5,194 nt of DNA from Bordetella parapertussis (GTDB lineage: Bacteria; Pseudomonadota; Gammaproteobacteria; Burkholderiales; Burkholderiaceae_C). Below are positions 1 through 5,194 of the stretch, in pieces. Under the pieces are notes generated by a model. That model was not told the DNA's origin. It did not search any database and saw nothing but the letters and a program-made list of their open reading frames with translations. Within the stretch, counting starts at the first letter, position 1; each line of letters opens with the position of its first letter. Location: NCBI GenBank assembly GCA_943328885.2, contig CALQBT020000228.1, forward strand, positions 1 through 5,194. Direction: 5' to 3'. The position numbers and the translations under genes were made by a program.

Positions 1-1
1 C

Positions 2-199
2 GGCACCGACAAAGGCACGCCCAAGGCAAACGTCTGGACCGAGCGCGCCAAGTTCGACGAAGACGCCAAGAAGATGCAGGACGAAGTGGCCAAGCTCGCG
101 GTCGTCGCCAAAAGCGGCAATCTGGACCAGGTCAAAGCCGCTTTCGGCAACGCGGCTGCCTCGTGCAAGAGCTGCCACGACCACTTCCGCAACCCCTGA
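2..199 (+). CDS. Cytochrome c' family protein, C-terminal part only (5' end outside window)
   Basis: Reading from base 2, an open frame of 65 codons runs to a TGA at 197-199; the start and the N-terminal half lie off the left edge. The fragment is mostly helix-forming and Lys/Ala-rich. It ends with a single haem-attachment motif CKSCH (bases 164-178, residues 55-59 of the fragment) followed by DHFRNP and the stop. A lone CxxCH about ten residues from the C terminus, after a long amphipathic helix, is the hallmark of cytochrome c' (class II c-type cytochromes). These are periplasmic four-helix-bundle proteins of about 130 residues with a mostly five-coordinate haem, tied to nitric oxide binding or electron transfer. 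The His of the motif would be the proximal ligand. The signal peptide is not visible, so export is inferred from the family. The related cytochrome c556 subgroup cannot be excluded from the C terminus alone. The gene converges on the phzF-like gene, with 35 bases between the two stops. Confidence 0.88.
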   Translation, partial: GTDKGTPKANVWTERAKFDEDAKKMQDEVAKLAVVAKSGNLDQVKAAFGNAAASCKSCHDHFRNP

Positions 200-200
200 C

Positions 201-230
201 GGCGCAGGCCCGTCTCAGGCTCATCGCGCC
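201..230. terminator. Weak composite hairpin between two convergent genes; possible terminator
   Basis: Outer arms GGCGC (201-205) and GCGCC (226-230) pair perfectly. Read on the minus strand, an inner 4-bp stem (GCCT with GGGC, one G-U pair) closes on a five-base loop, with an internal loop between the two stems. It sits just after the cytochrome stop (199) and just after the phzF-like stop (235), where a two-way terminator would be expected. Neither strand has the T tract of a classical intrinsic terminator, so this is a candidate only. Confidence 0.28.
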
Positions 231-234
231 GTGA

Positions 235-1083
235 TCACAGTGTCACGGTGCCGGTGATCACCGAGCAGACGGCGCCGCCAATCCAGATGTCAGCGCCCTC
301 GCGCGCCACAAACACTCGCCCGGCCCGGCCGAGTGCAGCGCCCTGGGCCGCGACATAGCGCGCAGGCGCCAGACCTGCCGCTATCAGCCACTGCGCCAGT
401 CCGGCGTTCAGGCTGCCGGTGACCGGGTCTTCCGGCACGCCCAGGTCTGGCACGAAGGCGCGAACCTCGAACTGACATTCGCTGCCCGCTGGGTAGGCGC
501 CGACGACGCCCAGGTTCAGGCCCCGCATCGCGGCGAAGTCTGGCCGCAGCGCCAGCACTGCCGCGGCGTCTTTGAGCAGCCCGGCCATCCAGCCCGGGCC
601 GTTGTCTATCCACTGCAGTTGCAGCAGCTCGGCGTCGTCCAAACCCAGCGAGGCCACCGCTTGGGCACGCAGGCCGGCGTCGACCGGGCCGGTGCGGCGC
701 AGCGCCGGCGCGGCGAATGCCAAGCGTTCGCCGGCGTCGGTCCGGTCGCGCCGCACCCGCACCAGGCCGACACCGCACTCTTGAACCACGACATCGGCGT
801 CGCGCGGCATGCCGCCCGCAGCCAGCCAGGCATGGCAGCTGCCCAGCGTCGGGTGACCGGCAAACGGCAGCTCGCCGCCTGGGGTGAAGATGCGAACCCG
901 GTAGTCGGCGCCGGCATCGTCGGGCGGCAGCAAGAAAGTGGTTTCCGACAAATTCGTCCAGCGCGCGACCTCGGCCATCTGGCCATCGCTCAAGCCCTGC
1001 GCGTCGTGCACGACGGCCAGCGGGTTGCCGCGCAGCGGCTGGTCGGTGAAGACATCGAGCTGCGAGAAGCGGCGGGTGATCAT
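235..1083 (-). CDS. PhzF family isomerase/epimerase
   Basis: A complete 282-residue protein, the normal length for the PhzF/YddE family, which has two similar alpha/beta halves of the diaminopimelate epimerase fold. Family landmarks are present in order: the N-terminal strand with DVFT and RGNPLAVV (residues 10-25), the presumed catalytic Glu47 in LSETTF (codon 943-945), FTPGGELPFAGHPTLGS (66-82) with His77, and EDPVTGS (218-224, bases 412-432) with Asp219. By analogy with phenazine PhzF, the Glu, His and Asp form the acid/base site that moves a proton in the substrate. Family members act as isomerases without cofactor or metal. The start is the ATG of an ATGA overlap with the upstream PLP-enzyme stop, and the protein begins directly with the conserved first strand; no Shine-Dalgarno is visible. 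No other phenazine gene is in the window, so phenazine synthesis is not implied. The actual substrate is unknown; a link to the overlapping PLP enzyme is inference. Confidence 0.9.
   Translation of the reverse strand: MITRRFSQLDVFTDQPLRGNPLAVVHDAQGLSDGQMAEVARWTNLSETTFLLPPDDAGADYRVRIFTPGGELPFAGHPTLGSCHAWLAAGGMPRDADVVVQECGVGLVRVRRDRTDAGERLAFAAPALRRTGPVDAGLRAQAVASLGLDDAELLQLQWIDNGPGWMAGLLKDAAAVLALRPDFAAMRGLNLGVVGAYPAGSECQFEVRAFVPDLGVPEDPVTGSLNAGLAQWLIAAGLAPARYVAAQGAALGRAGRVFVAREGADIWIGGAVCSVITGTVTL
1080..1083 (-). promoter_or_regulatory. ATGA stop/start overlap (translational coupling)
   Basis: On the minus strand the TGA of the PLP enzyme (1082-1080) shares two bases with the ATG of the PhzF-like gene (1083-1081). 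The bases upstream of this ATG contain no purine-rich ribosome-binding site. Translation of the second gene therefore probably depends on ribosomes finishing the first. The overlap is seen directly; the coupling is inferred. Confidence 0.75.
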
Positions 1084-2078
1084 GCTGCGGCCGACTGAAA
1101 AGCCGTGCCTGCCAACACGCCGGCGAACACCTCGCGGTCGACATTGCCGCCGCTGAGCACCAGCGCCGCGCGGCTGCCTGCGAGCTGCGCCCGCTCGGAC
1201 CAGGCCGCGGCCAGCGCGGCCGCACCCGCACCCTCGGCCACCTGGTGGGTGGCTTCAAACAAGCGGCGCATCGCCGCCGCGACCTCGGCGTCGCTGACGC
1301 TGACCACCCGCGCCAAGCCGCGCTGCATCATCGCCAGCGCATCGGTCTCGGGCGTGCGGCAAGCCATGCCGTCGGCCAGCAAGGTGGTCACTGGATGCGA
1401 CACCGCTTCGCCGCGCGCCAGCGACAAGGCATAAGCCGGTGCGCCAGTCGAGACCACGCCGACGATCTCGGTCGCCAGCCCCAGCGCGTCGCGCGCAGCG
1501 ATCAGTCCGCAGGCGCCTGAGCCCAGGCCTATCGGCACATAGACCACCGCCAGCGCCTGCGCAGCAGCAAACAGCTCGAGCGCATAACTCGCGACACCAG
1601 CGACCATGTCCGGATGAAACGACGGCACCATCAGCCAACCGCGCTGAGCCGCCAGCGCCTGCGCCTGCTCGCGCGCGGCCTGGAAATCGTCGCCATGCTC
1701 GACCAGCTCGGCACCCAGCGCGCGCATCGCCGCGTTCTTCTCGCGGCTGTTGCCCTTGGGCACGACGATCAGCACCGGCACGCTATGGCGCGCTGCCGCA
1801 AACGCGACCGACTGACCATGGTTGCCGCGGGTGGCGCTGACCACGCCGGCCGGCTTGGCACCGCCGGCCATCAGTCGGTCGAAATACACCAACCCGCCGC
1901 GGATCTTGAACGCACCGACCTGCGTGTGGTTCTCGTGCTTGAGCCAGAGCTCGGTGCCGTCGCCGGGTCGGGTCGCGAAAGCCGCTTCGAGCAGCGGCCA
2001 GCGGTATTGCGGCGTTGCAGGCATCAGCGCGTGGACGGTTCGCGCTGCAGCTTGGAGCGTGGCGAGGCTGTAAGTCAT
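1080..2078 (-). CDS. PLP-dependent threonine dehydratase-like enzyme (fold type II)
   Basis: A complete 332-residue single-domain protein without the C-terminal ACT regulatory domain of biosynthetic IlvA, so close in size to catabolic TdcB and serine racemase. Features in order: KHENHTQVGAFKIRGG (47-62) with Lys58 as the PLP Schiff-base lysine (codon 1905-1907); a substrate-carboxylate loop SATRGNHGQS (81-90); GLGSG (184-188), the glycine-rich loop that holds the PLP phosphate; and SGGN (309-312), whose Ser faces the pyridine nitrogen. The family dehydrates or deaminates hydroxy-amino acids to 2-oxo acids plus ammonia. The loop is unusual: Arg84 precedes GNH where threonine dehydratases and serine racemases have Ala or Ser, so the substrate may not be threonine. 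Other options are a hydroxyaspartate- or hydroxyectoine-type dehydratase. ATG 2078 is the first start after an in-frame TGA at 2093-2091; no Shine-Dalgarno is visible. It overlaps the PhzF-like gene by four bases and follows the transporter by 43 bases. Confidence 0.88.
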   Translation of the reverse strand: MTYSLATLQAAARTVHALMPATPQYRWPLLEAAFATRPGDGTELWLKHENHTQVGAFKIRGGLVYFDRLMAGGAKPAGVVSATRGNHGQSVAFAAARHSVPVLIVVPKGNSREKNAAMRALGAELVEHGDDFQAAREQAQALAAQRGWLMVPSFHPDMVAGVASYALELFAAAQALAVVYVPIGLGSGACGLIAARDALGLATEIVGVVSTGAPAYALSLARGEAVSHPVTTLLADGMACRTPETDALAMMQRGLARVVSVSDAEVAAAMRRLFEATHQVAEGAGAAALAAAWSERAQLAGSRAALVLSGGNVDREVFAGVLAGTAFQSAAA

Positions 2079-2121
2079 CGTGGTGGTGGGTCAGAGGAAG
2101 AAGTTTGGCCTGGGCGCAGGG

Positions 2122-3087
2122 TCAGGCCTTGGCAAGCGCTGGCGCAGCCACCGCCATGCGCCGCGACAGGAACACCGTGGCCATCACCGCGAGCGAGAAG
2201 CCCAAGGTCGCGGCATCGACAGACTCGCCCAGCAAGGGCACCGCCAGCCACATCGACAAAAAAGGCTGCAGCAGTTGCACCTGACTCACGCGCATCATGC
2301 CGCCCAGCGCCAGACCTCGGTACCAGGCGAAGAAACCCAGCCACATCGAAAACACCGAGACATAGACAAAGCCGCCCCAGGCTTGCGGCCGCACCGGCCC
2401 GGTAGGCCAGGTGGCCAGCGCCACCGGCAGCGTGATCGGCAGGCTCGCGACCAACAGCCAGCTGATCACCTGCTCGGCCGGCATCGGCGCCGAACCGTCG
2501 CCCTGCGGTGTGGACAGGCCGGCGCCGTGGACATAGCCGAAAGACGAGAACAGGATCGCGATCACCAGCAAACCATCGGCCGCCTGCAGCGCAGCGCCAC
2601 CCTTCCAGAACGCGAATCCCAGCACCAGCGCCGTGCCCAGCAACGCGCAGGCCCAAAAACCCCGGCTCGGCCGCTGGCGCAGCAGCAGCGCTGCGATCAC
2701 CGCGGTGGCGATCGGCAACAGGCCAGAGACCACCGCTGCATGCGCGGCGTCGACGCGCTGCACCGCGAAACCCAGAAACAAGGGCCAGCCGAACACCACG
2801 CCCAGCGCGCTGAGCAGCAGGCCGCGCCACTGCGCAGGCCGAGGGCGAGGTGCACGGGTGGCCAGAAGCCAAACCGCCGCCAGCAGTCCTGCCAGCGCGG
2901 CGCGGCCGATCGCGACGAAGACCGCCGGTAACTGCGGCGCGTCCAGGCTGCCCGAGGCCAGCCGCGTCATCGGGATCGACAGCGCGAAAATCATCACGCC
3001 CACCACGCCCAGCAGCCAGCCCAGGGTTTGCGGTGAAACGCGCGCGGCCTGGCGGACCGAGGGCGATGGATCAGGGTGATCGGGCAT
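2122..3087 (-). CDS. EamA/DMT superfamily transporter, ten predicted membrane helices
   Basis: A complete 321-residue, strongly hydrophobic protein, the usual size for the ten-helix drug/metabolite transporter superfamily with two tandem EamA domains. By eye, helices fall near residues 22-40, 54-76, 87-107, 114-135, 143-160, 171-188, 205-225, 236-256, 266-286 and 291-308. The first repeat covers about 24-160 and the second about 171-308. The second repeat has the family-like stretch QVQLLQPFLSMWLAVPLLGE before the last helix. Short basic loops (RPRP near 81-84, RQRPSR near 137-142, SRR near 308-310) are probably cytoplasmic. Relatives export amino acids, nucleotides or toxic metabolites; the substrate cannot be told here. 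The ATG at 3087 is fixed from upstream by an in-frame TGA two codons earlier. The gene starts 10 bases after the uup stop and has no clear Shine-Dalgarno, so it probably depends on transcription, and perhaps reinitiation, from uup. Downstream lies the PLP dehydratase. Confidence 0.9.
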   Translation of the reverse strand: MPDHPDPSPSVRQAARVSPQTLGWLLGVVGVMIFALSIPMTRLASGSLDAPQLPAVFVAIGRAALAGLLAAVWLLATRAPRPRPAQWRGLLLSALGVVFGWPLFLGFAVQRVDAAHAAVVSGLLPIATAVIAALLLRQRPSRGFWACALLGTALVLGFAFWKGGAALQAADGLLVIAILFSSFGYVHGAGLSTPQGDGSAPMPAEQVISWLLVASLPITLPVALATWPTGPVRPQAWGGFVYVSVFSMWLGFFAWYRGLALGGMMRVSQVQLLQPFLSMWLAVPLLGESVDAATLGFSLAVMATVFLSRRMAVAAPALAKA

Positions 3088-3097
3088 GGGTCACAGT

Positions 3098-4996
3098 CTA
3101 GGCCCCGCCCAGCAGCTCCCAGCGCTCCATCGCCGCGAGCAACTCGTCGTCGATCTGGGCGTAGCGCGCGTGCAGCGCCGGCAGCTGCGCCGGATCGGCC
3201 GCATACAGCGCCGTGTCGGCCAGGCGCTCGCTGATCGAAGCCTGCTCGGCCTCGAGCGCGGCGATGCGCGCCGGCAACTCGTCGAACTCACGTTTTTCCT
3301 TGTAGCTGAGCTTGCGCGCCTTGGCCACCGGCGCTGCGGCCGTCGCCGGCGCGGGCACCGGCACCGCCGCAGGCTTGGGCGCCGGCGCGGTGGCACGCGC
3401 TGCAAGCATGCGCGCGCGCTGCACCTGCCAGTCGGCGATGCCGCCTTCGTACTCGCGCCAATGTCCGGGCTGCAGGTCGCCGTCCCAGGCGATCGTGCTG
3501 GTGACCACGTTGTCGAGAAAGCGTCGGTCGTGGCTGACCAGGAACACCGTGCCGGCGTAGCCCTGCAACAGCTCCTCGAGGAGCTCCAATGTGTCGATGT
3601 CGAGGTCGTTGGTCGGCTCGTCGAGCACCAGCACATTGGCCGGCAACGCGAACAGCCGTGCCAGCAACACCCGGTTGCGCTCGCCGCCCGACAGCGTTCG
3701 CACCGGCGAGTTCGCACGCGCCGGCGAGAACAGGAAGTCGTTCAGATAGCTCATCACATGCTTGCGCTGGCCACCGAACTCGATCCACTCGCTGCCCGGG
3801 CTGATGGTGTCGACCAGCGTCGCGTCCAGGTCCAGCCCGGCGCGCATCTGGTCGAAATAAGCCACCTCGAGCTTGCTGCCCTGGCGGATCCGGCCCGAGC
3901 TCGGCTGCAACTCGCCCAAGATCAGCTTGAGCAAGGTGGTCTTGCCGGCGCCGTTCGGGCCGATCAGACCGACCTTGTCACCACGCAGGATCGTGGCGCT
4001 GAAGTCCTTGACGATCAGCTTGTCGCCCGAAGGGGTCGGGAAGCTCATGCAGACGTCCTTGAGCTCGGCGACGATCTTGCCGCTGGGCGCGCCGGCGTCG
4101 ATCTCCAGCTTGACCTGTCCGAGCGAGTCGCGGCGGGCCTGACGCTGGTCGCGCAGCAGGTCCAGGCGCTGGATGCGCGCGACGCTGCGGGTGCGGCGGG
4201 CTTCGACGCCCTTGCGGATCCAGACCTCTTCCTGCGCCAGCAGCTTGTCGGCGCGGGCGCTGGCCAGCGCCTCGTCCTCCATCTCGCGCGCCTTGGTCGC
4301 CTCGTAAGCGCCGAAGTTGCCTGGGTAGCTGCGCAGCTGGCCGCGGTCGAGCTCGAGAATCCGCGTGGCCACCGCGTCGAGAAACGCGCGGTCGTGGGTG
4401 ATCAGCATCACCGCGCCCTTGAAGCCGCGCAGCAGGTCTTCGAGCCAGGCGATCGAGTCGAGGTCGAGGTGGTTGGTCGGCTCATCGAGCAGCAGCACGT
4501 CGGGCACGGCGACCAGCGCCTGCGCCAGCGCGACACGTTTTTTCATCCCGCCCGAGAGCTCGCCGATGTCGCGCGCGCCATCCAGGTTCAACTGGGCGAT
4601 CGTGCTGTCGACGCGTTGCTCCCAGTTCCAGGCGTCCAGCGCCTCGATCCGGGTCTGCAGCGCGTCGAGATCGACGCCGTCAGCGTGCTCCTCGTAGGCC
4701 TGGCGCACGGCGCGCGCCTCGGCCACACCTTCGCTGACAGCCTCGAACACCGTGTGGCCGGGCTCGAACACGGGCTCCTGCGGCACATAGCAGATGCGCA
4801 GACCCTGGGTCAGCTGCAGCAAGCCGTCGTCGAGCTTCTCGAGCCCGGCGATCACCTTGAGCATCGAGGACTTGCCGGCGCCGTTGCGGCCGATCAGCCC
4901 CAGGCGCTCGCCGGTGTCAAGAGAAAAACCTGTCGCGTCGAGCAGGGCCACATGGCCATAGGCCAGGTGTGCGTTGGAAAGAGAGAGGATGGCCAT
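3098..4996 (-). CDS. uup: ABC-F family ATPase Uup
   Basis: A complete 632-residue soluble protein with two fused ABC ATPase domains and no membrane segment; E. coli Uup is about the same length. Domain 1: Walker A GRNGAGKS (36-43), signature LSGGMKK (147-153), Walker B VLLLDEP with Glu172, switch His201. Domain 2: Walker A GPNGAGKTT (346-354), signature LSGGERNR (435-442), Walker B VLVLDEP with Glu460, His489. All catalytic residues are intact. The inter-domain linker carries the Uup-typical LAQEEVWIRKGVEARRTR (253-270). An Ala/Pro-rich tether (534-558) leads to a charged C-terminal coiled coil (about 561-632), the element that in Uup binds DNA. Known roles of Uup, from the family, are suppression of transposon precise excision, handling of branched DNA intermediates and ribosome-linked functions. 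The other ABC-F lineages (EttA, YheS, YbiT) lack this C-terminal domain. The start MAILSLSNAHLAYG matches the usual first strand; a GGGGG run just before the ATG is a poorly spaced Shine-Dalgarno at best. Confidence 0.95.
   Translation of the reverse strand: MAILSLSNAHLAYGHVALLDATGFSLDTGERLGLIGRNGAGKSSMLKVIAGLEKLDDGLLQLTQGLRICYVPQEPVFEPGHTVFEAVSEGVAEARAVRQAYEEHADGVDLDALQTRIEALDAWNWEQRVDSTIAQLNLDGARDIGELSGGMKKRVALAQALVAVPDVLLLDEPTNHLDLDSIAWLEDLLRGFKGAVMLITHDRAFLDAVATRILELDRGQLRSYPGNFGAYEATKAREMEDEALASARADKLLAQEEVWIRKGVEARRTRSVARIQRLDLLRDQRQARRDSLGQVKLEIDAGAPSGKIVAELKDVCMSFPTPSGDKLIVKDFSATILRGDKVGLIGPNGAGKTTLLKLILGELQPSSGRIRQGSKLEVAYFDQMRAGLDLDATLVDTISPGSEWIEFGGQRKHVMSYLNDFLFSPARANSPVRTLSGGERNRVLLARLFALPANVLVLDEPTNDLDIDTLELLEELLQGYAGTVFLVSHDRRFLDNVVTSTIAWDGDLQPGHWREYEGGIADWQVQRARMLAARATAPAPKPAAVPVPAPATAAAPVAKARKLSYKEKREFDELPARIAALEAEQASISERLADTALYAADPAQLPALHARYAQIDDELLAAMERWELLGGA
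3323..3397 (-). repeat. Low-complexity Ala/Pro(Val)-rich linker inside uup
   Basis: Codons 534-558 of uup encode a simple run of Ala, Pro and Val between the second ATPase domain and the C-terminal coiled coil. The DNA is built from recurring GCCGGCGC-like and CACCGGCAC-like blocks. It acts as a flexible tether. Such tracts commonly vary in length between relatives through slippage; here it stays in frame and the downstream domain is intact. Confidence 0.7.
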
Positions 4997-5029
4997 AGCC
5001 CCCGATTGTCCGCTGCGGCGGCGCCACCG

Positions 5030-5058
5030 GCAGCTCAGCGACTATGCCGCGAGCCTGC
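5030..5058 (-). terminator. Imperfect hairpin after the dehydrogenase stop; possible terminator or processing site
   Basis: On the minus strand the arms GCA-G-GCTC-GCG (5058-5048) and CGC-T-GAGC-TGC (5040-5030) form ten base pairs with one single-base bulge on each side and a seven-base loop (5047-5041). It begins 13 bases after the dehydrogenase TGA and ends 33 bases before the uup ATG. No T run follows, so classical intrinsic termination is doubtful. Partial termination, mRNA 3'-end protection or chance are all possible. Confidence 0.35.
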
Positions 5059-5071
5059 AGGTCCAGGGGCA

Positions 5072-5194
5072 TCAGAACATCACGACCGAGCGGATCGACT
5101 CGCCGCGCTTCATCAGCGCAAAGCCCTCGTTGATGTCTTCGAGCTTGAGCTTGTGGGTGATCAAGTCGTCGATGTTGAGCTTGCCGTCCATGTA
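5072..5194 (-). CDS. frmA: S-(hydroxymethyl)glutathione dehydrogenase / class III alcohol dehydrogenase, C-terminal 40 residues only
   Basis: An open minus-strand frame enters from the right edge and ends at TGA 5074-5072. The 40 visible residues include YMDGKLNIDDLITH at the start and EDINEGFALMKRGESIRSVV near the end. This is the highly conserved C terminus of glutathione-dependent formaldehyde dehydrogenase (FrmA/AdhC), a zinc- and NAD-dependent medium-chain dehydrogenase of about 370 residues that oxidises S-hydroxymethylglutathione to S-formylglutathione in cytoplasmic formaldehyde detoxification. The zinc ligands and NAD-binding fold lie outside the window. Its usual partner, S-formylglutathione hydrolase, is not downstream: the next gene on this strand is uup, 75 bases on. 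If present nearby, that gene must be upstream, beyond the edge. Family assignment is firm; exact substrate is from family knowledge. Confidence 0.88.
   Translation of the reverse strand, partial: YMDGKLNIDDLITHKLKLEDINEGFALMKRGESIRSVVMF

Noticed and set aside
235..1083. Phenazine biosynthesis locus
   Set aside because: Only a PhzF-family protein is present, and that family is widespread outside phenazine producers. No PhzA/B, D, E or G homologue is in the window.
290..1258. A 322-codon minus-strand open frame overlapping the PhzF-like gene and the end of the PLP enzyme
   Set aside because: It is a frame-shifted shadow: Arg/Ala/Gly-rich translation without domain motifs, while the overlapping frames carry full PhzF and PLP-enzyme signatures.
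1614..2405. A 263-codon plus-strand open frame opposite the PLP enzyme and the transporter end
   Set aside because: It spans two unrelated minus-strand genes and the gap between them, with a basic, low-complexity translation; no support as a gene.
2080..2931. A 283-codon plus-strand open frame opposite the transporter gene
   Set aside because: Its Arg/Gln/His-rich translation has no recognisable motif and is the usual antisense artefact of GC-rich DNA; the minus strand codes for a clear ten-helix permease.
4397..4412. Perfect 6-bp inverted repeat GGTGAT/ATCACC with a 4-base loop
   Set aside because: It lies inside uup where it encodes the conserved VMLITH segment next to the switch His; explained by coding constraint.
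3598..4505. Near-repeat DNA around 3598-3635 and 4459-4505
   Set aside because: These are the two Walker B/DEPTN regions of the duplicated ABC domains, an ancient internal duplication of the family and not a recent repeat.
3098..4996. Antibiotic-resistance ABC-F (ribosome protection) protein
   Set aside because: The EEVWIRKGVEARRTR linker and the C-terminal coiled-coil domain are those of Uup; resistance ABC-F proteins have a different long inter-domain linker.

Overview
The window is a GC-rich stretch of bacterial chromosome. The gene set (a cytochrome c', a class III alcohol dehydrogenase, an Uup-type ABC-F protein) and the codon use, with G or C at nearly every third position, suggest a betaproteobacterium of the Burkholderiales. 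That placement is inference from composition and gene style; no marker gene in the window settles it.

Layout, left to right. The plus strand carries only the last 65 codons of a cytochrome c' gene, ending at 199. Everything else is on the minus strand and converges on it. In transcription order (right to left) these are: the last 40 codons of an S-(hydroxymethyl)glutathione dehydrogenase (5194-5072); a 75-base gap with an imperfect hairpin; a full-length Uup ABC-F ATPase (4996-3098); an EamA/DMT-family ten-helix transporter (3087-2122); a fold-type II PLP enzyme of the threonine dehydratase group (2078-1080); and a PhzF-family isomerase (1083-235). The gaps between the last four genes are 10 and 43 bases and then a 4-base ATGA overlap, so they look like one transcription unit. 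A short convergent gap (200-234) with a weak composite hairpin separates phzF from the cytochrome gene.

How the genes may work together. Uup is a housekeeping ATPase linked to DNA recombination and ribosome function and is probably only a positional neighbour. The last three genes form a plausible small-molecule module: a PLP-dependent beta-eliminating enzyme, a PhzF-type isomerase translationally coupled to it, and a membrane permease of a family that often exports amino acids or metabolites. The substrate cannot be read from the sequence. The PLP enzyme has a non-standard substrate loop (Arg where Ser or Ala is usual), which argues against simply calling it a biosynthetic threonine deaminase or a serine racemase.

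I see no rRNA, tRNA, CRISPR array, insertion sequence, phage gene or riboswitch. There is no gene-free stretch over 300 bases. Most of the window is ordinary chromosomal sequence, and I found no clear evidence of a wholly new system.
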